Source of the DNA: JAPLDB01 sp038206355
Lineage (GTDB): Bacteria; Bacteroidota; Bacteroidia; AKYH767-A; 2013-40CM-41-45
Direction: 5' to 3'
Assembly: GCA_038206355.1 (NCBI GenBank)
Contig: JBBRAY010000010.1
Location: 1-64,000, forward strand
DNA length: 64,000 nt
Part shown: positions 10,501-18,974 of the stretch, piece after piece
How the letters are laid out: each line of letters starts with the position of its first letter
Numbering within the stretch: position 1 is the first letter of the stretch
Translations under genes and position numbers: made by a program
Notes under the pieces: model-generated
Told to the model about the DNA's origin: nothing
What the model saw: the letters and a program-made list of their open reading frames with translations, nothing else
Databases searched by the model: none

Positions 10501-13345
10501 TGTAATTCATTCCCGGAGTGCTGAGTATACCTGTGAGATTTACTGTTGTGCATCCACAGAACAATGGAACCGGTGATGTTATCGCATTGGGTTTTGCATT
10601 GAATGTAACCGTATGTGTAATCGTTTGACTGCATCCTGCAAATGTTCCCGAAATGGTGAACACGGTAGTGGTGGCAGGAAAAATAATTTGTGTTGATGAT
10701 GTTGAATCAGTAAATGTATATGCCGGCGATGCTGACCAGTTATAAACGGAAGCTCCGTTTGCGGTTAATACAACAGAATCTCCCGCACACACTGCTGTTG
10801 GTCCGCTAATCGTCATGTTCAATCCCGGCGTCATCGTAAATGTCTGCGGAAGGGTATTCACGCATCCGGTCACGGCATCTGTAACCGTTACAGAAAAAGA
10901 ATATGTTGTCGCTATATTAGGAGGAAGAGAAATGGTGACAACGGAAGAATCGGAATTTGCAGATGTGATGAGTGAAAAATCAGGGGAAGCTGTCCAGTTG
11001 TAAACAGATCCCGGTGCTGCACCGGTTACGGTGAAAATTGTTTGTGGATTTGGTGTTGTAGCGCAAAGTGTTGATGGAGCAGCACTCAATACCGGTGGAG
11101 CAAATACATTCAGCGTTACGCATTGGCTGTCGCTGAAGCAGGAGTGAATGTCAATCACAGCAGCACAAAATGTTGTTGAAGCACTGATGGTTGCAATTGG
11201 ATTTTGTGTAAGTGAATCATTCAGTCCTGACGATGGAGTCCATGCATAAAAATATGTTGGCGTTCCGCCGGAAGCATTCGAGAAAATCTGAAACGGCGTG
11301 TTCGGACAAATGGTAGAATCATTTGAAACGGTTATTGAAGGCCGTGCATAAATTGTCATCGTCCCTGTTACCACCTGCGTACACGTTCCAACAGTTCCCG
11401 TTACCGTAAATACAGTAGTGCCGGGAGGCGTTACCAATTGTGTTGAAAGTGTGGAATCAACAAACGGGTAAGAAGGATTTGCAGACCATGCATAAGTGTT
11501 GGCACCACTTGCAGAGATGGTTGCAGGAATTCCCATGCAGGCCTCAGTGGGAATACTTACGACCATATTTAATCCTGAAACAATCTGGTAAGTTGACACA
11601 ACTGTATCACGGCATCCTGTGATTGCATCAGTAACCACGCAGGCAAAAGTATAGTTTGCAGCAACCCCGTTTGGAAATGAAATCGTGATGGTGGATGAGT
11701 CGGCATTGGCGCCTGAAATCAAATTGTAGTTTGGTGATAACGTCCATGAATAAACAGATCCGGGATTGGCACCATTTACCGTCATTGTCGTTTGCGGATT
11801 CGGATCGGTGGCACATAATACTCCGGGTGCTGCAGTAATTGCAGGTTGCGGGTGAACACTGATAGTGATGCATTCAGGATCAGAAATACAACCTGCAGCA
11901 TCACTTACAACTACACAATAAGTAACCGGTCCTGAAATAAAAGCAACAGGATTCTGACTTGTTGAATCATTGAGTCCCGCAGAAGGAGACCACAAGAAAG
12001 TAAATGGTGCATTTCCTGTGACGATGCCGGCATTAAGTTGAACAGGTGAATAACGACATACCGTTGTATCATTACCCACATCTGCAACCGGCCTCGGATT
12101 AACGGTAACGTTCACTGTTGAATCAGCGAAGCATCCGTTGGCATCGTTAATGTGAATGGAGATCGGATATGGCCCGCCTGCAGGTAATCCGCTCAGTACT
12201 GTTGAAGCACAAGTATCACATGCAAATATTCCGACACCGGTCCACTGATACGTCACCGGTAGTGCAGCATTTGTAACAATCGCACCAATCGTGGCATCTG
12301 TAAATTCGCAGATGACCTGATCTGTTCCGGGATTCACAGTTGGCTTTGCATTTACATGAACGGATGCAGTAACGGTATCCACTCCGCAATCAGCACTTGT
12401 AACGATCAGCGTCACCACAAAATTTCCGCTGTCAGAAAATGCATGCTGAACATTTTGTCCGCCGGCCGTATTTCCTGCACCTGATCCGGGATCACCAAAG
12501 TTCCAGTCCCATGAAACAATATTTACCGGAGTAAAAGGGGGATCAGGAAGATATTGTGCATCGCCTGAAAAATCAACAAGTGAATGCTGACAAATACCGG
12601 GCGGAGGTGTAATTGTCGCTACCAGATTTTCCACGTCAATAAACTGCGTCACTGATGCACAGCCGCATTCAGCGTTACAAACTTTCAGGTCAACGGTATG
12701 ACTTCCTGTCGTTGAAAAAACTATCGTTGTATCATTACCTGTTGCATTCACAAACAATCCACCATCAATTCTCCACTGGTAGGTGATGTTGCTGCCTCCG
12801 CTGAGTGCAGTGGTATTCTGAAGTAAAACAGAAAGTGGCGCACATCCCGAAAAGGTACTCGGAATGAATCCCGGCAATGGCCGTCCAATGATAGAATTGG
12901 TTGCAGAAGTAGCAAGGATCGTAAACGCTTCCTGGTTTCCGAGTGTTCCATCAACCATCACATAATATGTAGATCCTGCCAGCACAGCGAAGGTCAGGCT
13001 CATTGATCCGTTCGGACCGTTTCCGGAATTACAAGAACCGGTAGTAATAAACGATCCACATACTCCGGTGTATACTTCCATCTCCAGTCCCGGAGTGTTA
13101 TTAATCTGACCCACGGTAACGGTGCAGGTTCCGGTAGTCGTCGCAGTAACGGTATACCACACACTGTTGTTTACAGTCAGGTCACCGCAGCTCAGTACAG
13201 GATCATTAATTGCTGCCGTCGCTCCAAAAGTAGTTGAAGCAATGGTGTTGTTTGCGCAAAGCGGTGTGGCATTTGAGCAATTGTTCTGTCCTCTCACTAT
13301 TCCTGATAAAAGGACGGCAAAAGCAAATGCAAGAATTTCCCTCAT
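7586..13345 (-). CDS. Giant T9SS surface protein with type B sorting domain
   Basis: The 1919-residue protein has a signal peptide (residues 1-19) and a C-terminal gliding-motility-associated / T9SS type B sorting domain: 'IIPNVFTPFPGTPGYNDYF' then 'LKIWDRWGLMVYTSNDY' and 'GLKADVFYFILETR'. It is therefore exported by the Sec and type IX systems to the cell surface. Between these ends lie about twenty Ig/PKD-like beta-sandwich repeats rich in Thr, Ser, Val and Asn, with pairs of Cys ('ALICDSALG', 'NPVICEGSSTT', 'DTLCWGSTTSI'). A PKD-type motif 'VSWDWNFGDPGSG' sits near residue 280. Two blocks of about 250 residues ('LCATDPNPQTTMTV…' and 'LCATTPNPQTIFTV…') are close internal duplicates. It probably acts as an adhesin or matrix component. 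The gene is alone between convergent and divergent neighbours. Confidence 0.92.
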   Translation of the reverse strand: MREILAFAFAVLLSGIVRGQNNCSNATPLCANNTIASTTFGATAAINDPVLSCGDLTVNNSVWYTVTATTTGTCTVTVGQINNTPGLEMEVYTGVCGSFITTGSCNSGNGPNGSMSLTFAVLAGSTYYVMVDGTLGNQEAFTILATSATNSIIGRPLPGFIPSTFSGCAPLSVLLQNTTALSGGSNITYQWRIDGGLFVNATGNDTTIVFSTTGSHTVDLKVCNAECGCASVTQFIDVENLVATITPPPGICQHSLVDFSGDAQYLPDPPFTPVNIVSWDWNFGDPGSGAGNTAGGQNVQHAFSDSGNFVVTLIVTSADCGVDTVTASVHVNAKPTVNPGTDQVICEFTDATIGAIVTNAALPVTYQWTGVGIFACDTCASTVLSGLPAGGPYPISIHINDANGCFADSTVNVTVNPRPVADVGNDTTVCRYSPVQLNAGIVTGNAPFTFLWSPSAGLNDSTSQNPVAFISGPVTYCVVVSDAAGCISDPECITISVHPQPAITAAPGVLCATDPNPQTTMTVNGANPGSVYSWTLSPNYNLISGANADSSTITISFPNGVAANYTFACVVTDAITGCRDTVVSTYQIVSGLNMVVSIPTEACMGIPATISASGANTYAWSANPSYPFVDSTLSTQLVTPPGTTVFTVTGTVGTCTQVVTGTMTIYARPSITVSNDSTICPNTPFQIFSNASGGTPTYFYAWTPSSGLNDSLTQNPIATISASTTFCAAVIDIHSCFSDSQCVTLNVFAPPVLSAAPSTLCATTPNPQTIFTVTGAAPGSVYNWTASPDFSLITSANSDSSVVTISLPPNIATTYSFSVTVTDAVTGCVNTLPQTFTMTPGLNMTISGPTAVCAGDSVVLTANGASVYNWSASPAYTFTDSTSSTQIIFPATTTVFTISGTFAGCSQTITHTVTFNAKPNAITSPVPLFCGCTTVNLTGILSTPGMNYTWTSTSGNVVSNSTMANATSVICATDSFVLIVIDPSSGCADTASVTAHQNPLPAAVVAGTPNLICDATTTTILLDGTGSDTTSGTIYHWTSNNPSANIADTTALITTATIGSATIFYLTVSDTLGCDSTYADTISIYPTPSVAAANPFICTNDPVLTSTISIFGASPGSTYLWDTIPGCVTPNATNTSSQSFDFSTCGAGVYLFSIEVTDAITGCIKRVNQTVTVVNGVTLVVSANPVICEGSSTTLSAAGANTFLWSPGGDTTSSINLSGLTSAGSPYQYIVTGAINTCSASDTITVTVNPVPQTSVISGALITCDSALGIIYSVTPSVGNYTWTISNGTIVTGQGTGTISVNWDSAGTGTLSVVDTNAFGCPGTPQTISVTINPLPVTSMISGPDSVCENSIVTYAVTFNAGSVYNWSVTNGIITGSNINNTVNIQWGSTGVGTLTVSETNAVGCTGAGVQMTVYIFPVPPQPSVLGASTVCAGDTMQIYTTPLVGGVTYSWSVTGGTIASGLNTDSIFVNWDSTASTGIVTLIAINQYGCVSALSNFIVTMNPLPVATATPDSITLCRNIQLQISGNTNFGSIQWSTSGSGTFSDSTIASPVYIPGPSDSGMVNLTMVLTSAMCGNDTAHVILNVVPAPNTVITAFPDTLCWGSTTSITATGGGTYQWTNNGAATATIFASPITDSVFTVIVNNNFNCPDTESVTIHVIPPGIPAAGADMISCLGDSVALSGSVVNAGQMYWNSLGDGLFSDSLQQNTFYYPGANDTLVGSVHLVAYATGACINLTDTILITFSNLPFVQTRGDTLISDGNGSGVEIPLGTSTNYVTSVHFTTSGSGTFSPNDSSINGVYIPSAADYELDSVIITANVTGPCGTASDYFVIDFEPFIIPNVFTPFPGTPGYNDYFAIKNLPPGSKLKIWDRWGLMVYTSNDYQNDWDAHGLKADVFYFILETRKRSYHGWIEVIREEK

Positions 13346-13516
13346 GAATTTTAGAAGTTTCTAAATTACTCAGTACACAGCATCTGAGAGGGAAAACGAA
13401 GTTGAATTATCAACACTAAAAAGCAATGCTATTTTATTTTCTCAATCAAAAATATTTGCCCTCGCCTTGCTGCAACACTGATCAATTCAGATATTGTATG
13501 CACTTTTGCATTCCAG

Positions 13517-14539
13517 ATGAATACCAGTCCCCGCGATCTTTTCAACATTGCCTCGAAGCTGAGCATTAAAAAAGTAGCAAATGCTGCCAGAGTGCTGGGC
13601 AGTTTTTATTATTCCAGGATGACGGGATTGCCGGGACAAAAAGGATTGCCTGTTTCGATTGCCATTGAACCAACCACTTCCTGTAATCTCCGGTGCCCGG
13701 AATGTCCGAGTGGATTACGTTCATTTTCCAGACCAACAGGAATGCTGGATAAGAATTTTTTTGAAAGAACGATTGATGAACTTTCGGGGCATCTCCTCTA
13801 TCTTATTTTTTATTTCCAGGGAGAACCATACCTCAATCCCGGTTTTCTCGAAATGGTAAAATATGCATCAGGGAAAAATATTTACACGGCTACTTCTACC
13901 AATGCGCATTACCTGACTGATGACAATGCAAAACGCACGATTGAGTCGGGGCTTGATAGGCTTATCATTTCCATTGACGGCGCTACCCAGGATGTGTATG
14001 AGCAATACCGCATCGGTGGCTCTCTTGAAAAGGTGCTGGAAGGCACAAGGAATATTGTAAAGTGGAAAAAAGAACTGAAGTCAAAAACGCCGCATATTAT
14101 TTTCCAATACCTCGTTGTGCGCCCGAATGAACACCAGATAAATGACGTGAAGAAAATAGCGAAAGAAATGGGCGTTGATGAAGTAGCGTTTAAAACCGCA
14201 CAGGTATATGATTTTGAAAATGGAAACGAACTGATACCAACAATTGATAAATATTCCAGGTATAAGAAACAGTCTGATGGAAAGTGGAGCATTAAAAACA
14301 AACTGCTGGATCATTGCTGGAGAATGTGGCATTCATGTGTACTTACATGGGACGGAACGGTGGTGCCTTGCTGCTTTGATAAGGACGCATCGCATTCATT
14401 GGGTAGTCTGAAAGAAAAATCATTCAAAGAAATATGGTTTGGAAAATCTTATAATGAATTCAGAAAAAATCTTTTGAAGGGGAGGTCGAAGATTGATATA
14501 TGCACCAATTGTACGGAGGGGACGAAGGTGTGGGCGTAG
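13517..14539 (+). CDS. Radical SAM / SPASM domain protein
   Basis: The 340-residue enzyme has the radical-SAM CxxxCxxC cluster at Cys56, Cys60 and Cys63 ('TTSCNLRCPECPSG'), which binds the 4Fe-4S cluster that cleaves S-adenosylmethionine. The C-terminal SPASM-type region has further cysteines ('DHCWRMWHSC', 'VVPCCFDKD', 'ICTNCTEG') that would hold auxiliary clusters. Such proteins modify peptides, sugars or cofactors; no precursor peptide gene is visible next to it, so the substrate is open. The next gene (WD40) follows 55 bp downstream on the same strand and may be co-transcribed. Cytoplasmic. Confidence 0.88.
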   Translation: MNTSPRDLFNIASKLSIKKVANAARVLGSFYYSRMTGLPGQKGLPVSIAIEPTTSCNLRCPECPSGLRSFSRPTGMLDKNFFERTIDELSGHLLYLIFYFQGEPYLNPGFLEMVKYASGKNIYTATSTNAHYLTDDNAKRTIESGLDRLIISIDGATQDVYEQYRIGGSLEKVLEGTRNIVKWKKELKSKTPHIIFQYLVVRPNEHQINDVKKIAKEMGVDEVAFKTAQVYDFENGNELIPTIDKYSRYKKQSDGKWSIKNKLLDHCWRMWHSCVLTWDGTVVPCCFDKDASHSLGSLKEKSFKEIWFGKSYNEFRKNLLKGRSKIDICTNCTEGTKVWA

Positions 14540-14594
14540 GCATCGTAAGAGGTAATATTTAAGAGGTAAGATTTAACAGGCAGACCAGGAAAAA

Positions 14595-15512
14595 ATGGCG
14601 TCAGAAGAGAAGATATCTGTAGAAAAATTCTTTACATTAAAAGGACATGATGGTCCGGTGTATGCGCTGGAAAAATCTCCGGAAGGAAATAAGTTTTTTT
14701 CAGGGAGTGGTGACAAGATTGTAGCTGAATGGGACTCGAAAAAAAACGAGCCCGCAAAAGCATTGGTAAATGTAGGCGCCATTGTTTATGCACTCTGCTA
14801 TATCAAAGAGAAAAATGAATTGCAGATCGGAACTTCTGCAGGAGCTATTCATGTTGTTGATTTAAATACAAGAAAGGAAACAAGGAATATCTCTTTTCAT
14901 AAGTCGCAGGTATTTAATATTCAGTATTCCTTTCTTCACCGAAAAATTTTCGTTGCCACAGGAGAAGGGAATTTATCAGTCTGGTCACTGGATGACTACA
15001 CATTGCTTTACAACATTAAACTCTGCAATGAAAAGGTAAGAAGTATTGCATTGAACAAAGACCATTCTATTCTTGCTGTTGCATGCGGAGATGGAACGGT
15101 CAGGATATTCGATGTGGTATCGATGCGGGAATTTCATCGCCTTGAAGCGCATGCCCAATCGGTAAACTGTGTTTGCTTTCACCCCGATGATAATTATTTA
15201 TTAAGCGGCGGAAAAGATGCGCACCTGAAAATCTGGAGCATGGATAATTTTTCTCTCGTCAAATCCATTCCTGCACACAACTATGCTTTGTATGCTTTCT
15301 CCTTTTCTCCCGATAAAAATTATTTTGCATCAGCAAGCCGGGACAAGACATTAAAAATATGGAATGCTGATTCTTTTGAATTACTAAAGAGAATTGACAA
15401 AGAAAAAGATGATGGTCATCTCAATTCAGTAAACAATGTCCTCTGGATGGAAAATGGTTTACTCGTTTCAGCCGGAGATGACAGGGCAATATGTATCTGG
15501 AAAGTGTCTTAG
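14595..15512 (+). CDS. WD40-repeat beta-propeller protein
   Basis: The 305-residue protein consists almost entirely of about seven WD40 repeats of about 42 residues, with recognisable endings 'KIVAEWDSKK', 'GNLSVWSLDD', 'GTVRIFDVVS', 'AHLKIWSMDN', 'KTLKIWNADS' and 'RAICIWKVS'. The Gly-His starters ('LKGHDGPVYALEKS', 'LEAHAQSVNCVCFHPDD') are also seen. There is no signal peptide, so it is cytoplasmic. It is short enough to be a single seven-bladed propeller, probably a protein-interaction scaffold. Position after the radical SAM gene suggests, but does not prove, a joint function. Confidence 0.9.
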   Translation: MASEEKISVEKFFTLKGHDGPVYALEKSPEGNKFFSGSGDKIVAEWDSKKNEPAKALVNVGAIVYALCYIKEKNELQIGTSAGAIHVVDLNTRKETRNISFHKSQVFNIQYSFLHRKIFVATGEGNLSVWSLDDYTLLYNIKLCNEKVRSIALNKDHSILAVACGDGTVRIFDVVSMREFHRLEAHAQSVNCVCFHPDDNYLLSGGKDAHLKIWSMDNFSLVKSIPAHNYALYAFSFSPDKNYFASASRDKTLKIWNADSFELLKRIDKEKDDGHLNSVNNVLWMENGLLVSAGDDRAICIWKVS

Positions 15513-15563
15513 CCGATTAAATTACCTTCCGATGTAAGTGATTTCCCATTGCAGAATTGCTAT

Positions 15564-17042
15564 TTACTTCCCGTGAAAATATTTCAGCACCTGGTCCGCT
15601 GCCAGTTTTCCTGAAATAATAGACGGCGGAACTCCCGGACCCGGAACGGTAAGTTGTCCGGCATAAAAAAGATTTTCGATTTTCTTATTCCTGATTTTAG
15701 GTTTCAGATTTGCTGTCTGCATCAGCGTATTTGCGAGGCCATATGCATTTCCTTTGTAGGAGTTGTAATCAGTAATGAAATCATTTACACAATAACTTTT
15801 TTTGAAATCAATGTATGCACTGATATTTTCATTCACCTGCTTCTCCAGACGCGCAATCATCAAATTAAAATACCGCTCACGGATTTCTTCTGTATCATTC
15901 AATCCCGGCGCTATGGGCATGAGCAGAAATAGATTTTCATGTCCTTCAGGTGCAACACGATCATCAGATTTTGACGTACAACACACATAAAACAATGGAT
16001 CAGCCGGCCACTTCGGATTCTTATAAATCTCATGTGAGTGCTGCTCAAGGTCTTCGTCAAAAAATAATGTATGGTGATGGAGTGAATTTATTCTCTTCGA
16101 GATGCCGAGATAAAAAATCAAACAGGATGGAGCGAACGTTTTCTTTTCCCAATAACGCTCTGTGTAATTCCTGTATGCTTCAGGTAATAAGCTGCTTTCG
16201 ACGTGGTGATAATCGGCGGAAGCTATGATGGCATCACACTCCAATTCTTTTCCGTTCACTTTAATTTTTACCGCGCTTTTATTTTCAATGATGATTTTCT
16301 CCGCTGCAGAATTGAAATGAAACGTTGCGCCATTTTTTTCTGCAACCGATTTCATTGATTCAATTACTTTCCCAAAACCGCCATCGGGATACCAGGTACC
16401 CAGCTTTAAGCCCGCATAGTTCATCAAACTATATAAAGCCGGAGTATCCTGAGGCATTGCGCCAAGAAACAATACGGGGAATTCCATCAATGCAATCAGT
16501 TTGGGGTTAGAAAAGTACTTTCTCACATGTTTACTGAAAGAAGAAAATAATTGCAACCGAAAAGCGCTTTTGATGACCTCTGCATCTGCAAACTCGGCGA
16601 TAGAAAGCCCGGGCATATAAACAAGCCTGTCCATTCCGCTTTTATATTTGTATTCCGCCTCCTCCATGAATTTCGCAAGTTGTACGGCGCTTCCCTGTTC
16701 AATGGATTCAAACAAAATACTTAGTTCGTCATAATTCTCCGGTACTGACATGGTATCATGCTCACCAAAAACCACATCGAACGACGGGTTCAATAATTTC
16801 AATTGATAGAGGTCAGAAACTTTAAATCCGAAGTCATTAAAAAACTTTTCAAAAACGCCCGGCATCCAGTACCAGCTTGGACCCATGTCGAATATATATC
16901 CGGTATCCGTTTTAAACTTCCTTGCCCTACCTCCGGCGGATTCATTCTTTTCAAAAACGTGTACTTCATGTCCGGCGGCTGAGAGGTATGCAGCAGCACT
17001 CAATCCCGAAAACCCTGAACCGATGATGAAAATTTTTGACAC
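15564..17042 (-). CDS. crtI: Phytoene desaturase family oxidoreductase
   Basis: The 492-residue flavoprotein begins with a dinucleotide-binding motif 'FIIGSGFSGLSAAAYL' (Gly8, Gly10, Gly13) and the family stretch 'FEKNESAGGRARKF' and 'DMGPSWYWMPGVFEKFF'. The C-terminal signature 'LFYAGQLTVPGPGVPPSII' is typical of CrtI-type desaturases, which introduce double bonds into phytoene on the way to lycopene. The length matches the family (about 490-500). No phytoene synthase or other carotenoid gene is in the window, so the exact step (phytoene, 1-hydroxy-carotenoid or diapophytoene) is not settled. Confidence 0.87.
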   Translation of the reverse strand: MSKIFIIGSGFSGLSAAAYLSAAGHEVHVFEKNESAGGRARKFKTDTGYIFDMGPSWYWMPGVFEKFFNDFGFKVSDLYQLKLLNPSFDVVFGEHDTMSVPENYDELSILFESIEQGSAVQLAKFMEEAEYKYKSGMDRLVYMPGLSIAEFADAEVIKSAFRLQLFSSFSKHVRKYFSNPKLIALMEFPVLFLGAMPQDTPALYSLMNYAGLKLGTWYPDGGFGKVIESMKSVAEKNGATFHFNSAAEKIIIENKSAVKIKVNGKELECDAIIASADYHHVESSLLPEAYRNYTERYWEKKTFAPSCLIFYLGISKRINSLHHHTLFFDEDLEQHSHEIYKNPKWPADPLFYVCCTSKSDDRVAPEGHENLFLLMPIAPGLNDTEEIRERYFNLMIARLEKQVNENISAYIDFKKSYCVNDFITDYNSYKGNAYGLANTLMQTANLKPKIRNKKIENLFYAGQLTVPGPGVPPSIISGKLAADQVLKYFHGK

Positions 17043-17501
17043 GTTCTTATTCTATTTTAAAAATATAGCTTCCTGAAAAGGCATGAATGCAATTCGATTG
17101 CCTGCTGTAATAACCTATGAAAAGTTGAATGCGCCATCAGTGATTAAAGATATGCATGTGGACGGCAGGGTAGAAAATATTTTTAAAGGCCGTGAAACCT
17201 TCTGAAACATCGTGCCGTTAGAGGTACTGTTTCATGTTAAGTTTTAAGTTAAGTAATTTTTGAATTGTTGATCAGCCCCGGTTCCAGACCGGGGTTGTTT
17301 TTTTATAAGTACGAATAACTAATCCTTACGAATTTACAAAATACTGATTGTGCGAATAACTTAAAGTGTAATCTTATATTTTTTAAAAAAGATTTCTTAA
17401 TCAAAGAGAGAATTTCTTATTAGAAAGAATCAGTGTGAAGGCCCCCTTTAGGCGAAGGGTTTCGAATAACGAATGATTTCGAAAATACGAAAGCGAACCA
17501 A
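17043..17501. other. 459-bp spacer with word-runs and one terminator
   Basis: No protein-like frame was found. The left half is unique sequence that ends at a plus-strand intrinsic terminator (17273-17304), although no plus-strand gene precedes it. The right half (17308-17350 and 17461-17495) carries 'tacgaat' words. A short untranslated RNA ending at the terminator is conceivable. Confidence 0.6.
17273..17304 (+). terminator. Intrinsic terminator without an obvious gene
   Basis: A 10-bp stem (17273-17282 with 17288-17297, one G-T pair, CCCCGG core) and 5-nt loop is followed by seven T residues on the plus strand. Both flanking genes are on the minus strand, so what it terminates is unknown. 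Confidence 0.75.
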
Positions 17502-18059
17502 TCAAACCGTCATGATTTCCTTTTCCTTGGATTCAAGGTGTTTGTCAACGGTAGCTATAAACTGATCCGTCATTTTCTGAATGTTCGCTTCAAGGCCTTT
17601 CACCTGGTCTTCCGGAACTCCTTTGCTGTCGCGCTTGATGGCTTCATTGGATTCACGTCTGTGATTTCGTATTCCAACCTTTGCGTGTTCTGCTTCTGCC
17701 CTTGCTTTCTTCACTAAGTCCTTTCTCCTGTCTTCTGTTAACTGAGGGACAGAAATACGGATTACAATACCATCATTTTGCGGATTGAAGCCAAGGTTTG
17801 CGGCCTGTATTGCTTTCTCAATCGGAACCAACATTGATTTCTCCCAGGGCTGAATCACAATGGTTCGTGCATCCTGTATGCTCACGTTTGCAACCTGACT
17901 AACAGGCATATACGATCCGTAATAATCTACCTGTACGCTGTCAACCATACTTGGGTTTGCGCGACCTGCCCGTATCTTGGTCAGTTCTGATTCCAGGTGC
18001 GTAACGGCTTGCTGCATTTGCGCCTTTGTCGCCTCAATGAGTTTATTGGAGTCTATCAT
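17502..18059 (-). CDS. frr: Ribosome recycling factor
   Basis: The 185-residue protein is the standard RRF length. It contains 'ELTKIRAGRANPSMVDSV' near residues 24-41, 'YYGSYMPVSQVANVS' and 'VRIRNHRRESNE'-type helical arm ('KVGIRNHRRESNEAIK'). RRF splits post-termination ribosomes together with EF-G. The gene follows pyrH by 28 bp on the same strand, the usual pyrH-frr arrangement. Confidence 0.97.
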   Translation of the reverse strand: MIDSNKLIEATKAQMQQAVTHLESELTKIRAGRANPSMVDSVQVDYYGSYMPVSQVANVSIQDARTIVIQPWEKSMLVPIEKAIQAANLGFNPQNDGIVIRISVPQLTEDRRKDLVKKARAEAEHAKVGIRNHRRESNEAIKRDSKGVPEDQVKGLEANIQKMTDQFIATVDKHLESKEKEIMTV

Positions 18060-18087
18060 AAGAGTTTGATGTATATCGTTTGACGTT

Positions 18088-18798
18088 TTATACTTCGACC
18101 AATGTTCCTACCTGTTTTCCTTCGAGGACATTCAACAGGTTACCGGATTTATTCATATCGAAAACAATGATGGGAACATTATTTTCTTTGCAGAGTGTGA
18201 AGGCCGTCATGTCCATGACTTTCAATCCCTTTTCATACACTTCCTGGAATGTTACAGTATCATATTTAACTGCGCTCTTGTCTTTTTCAGGATCAGCATT
18301 GTAAATACCGTCAACGCGTGTTCCTTTTAAGATGACGTCTGCTTCAATTTCTATTGCGCGAAGTGATGCTGCTGTATCTGTTGTGAAATATGGATTGCCT
18401 GTTCCCGCACCGAAAATAACCACTCGTCCTTTTTCAAGGTGACGAACAGCTCTGCGTTTAATATAGGGTTCACAAATTTCTTCCATCTTAATGGCGGATT
18501 GAAGTCTGGTGTTTACTCCCAACTTTTCCAGCGCACTTTGAAGCGCCATGCTGTTGATTACCGTTGCAAGCATTCCCATGTAGTCGCCCTGCACACGATC
18601 AATTACGTCTTCGGCATCATTGCCTACACCTCTAAAAATATTACCACCTCCGATCACTACTGCTACCTGTGTACCCACGTCAACGATGGTTTTTATGTCC
18701 TCCGCATATTGTTTCAGTCTGTCGTGGTCAATTCCGAATTCCTTATCACCCATGAGGGCTTCGCCGCTGAGTTTGAGTAGTACACGCTTATATTTCAT
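18088..18798 (-). CDS. pyrH: UMP kinase
   Basis: The 236-residue protein matches bacterial UMP kinase, which phosphorylates UMP to UDP as a hexamer. Visible motifs are 'RVLLKLSGEALMG' at the N-terminus, 'VAVVIGGGNIFRG' near residue 46, 'QGDYMGMLATVINSMAL' and 'VVIFGAGTGNPYFTTDTAA'. It is the first gene of a pyrH-frr pair. In many bacteria rpsB-tsf lie directly upstream; here they are 5.6 kb away. Confidence 0.97.
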   Translation of the reverse strand: MKYKRVLLKLSGEALMGDKEFGIDHDRLKQYAEDIKTIVDVGTQVAVVIGGGNIFRGVGNDAEDVIDRVQGDYMGMLATVINSMALQSALEKLGVNTRLQSAIKMEEICEPYIKRRAVRHLEKGRVVIFGAGTGNPYFTTDTAASLRAIEIEADVILKGTRVDGIYNADPEKDKSAVKYDTVTFQEVYEKGLKVMDMTAFTLCKENNVPIIVFDMNKSGNLLNVLEGKQVGTLVEV

Positions 18799-18844
18799 TT
18801 TCCGGCTTCTTTAATTGTGGTGGCGAATTTAAGATTAAATTTTT

Positions 18845-18960
18845 TGTGCGAATGAGGGAACGAATATCGAAAGATTGCGAATTTACGAAAAGTGAATCGG
18901 TCTTCATTTGAAGAGAATAATGGTTTGTTCGAATAACCAATCCTTACGAATTTACAAATA
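18845..18960. repeat. 'tacgaat' word-run spacer
   Basis: The spacer between pyrH and the T9SS gene carries several degenerate 'cgaatatcga', 'gcgaatttacga' and 'ttacgaatttacaaa' words. Nothing else is seen. Confidence 0.6.
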
Positions 18961-18974
18961 TTGAATTTGTGAGA

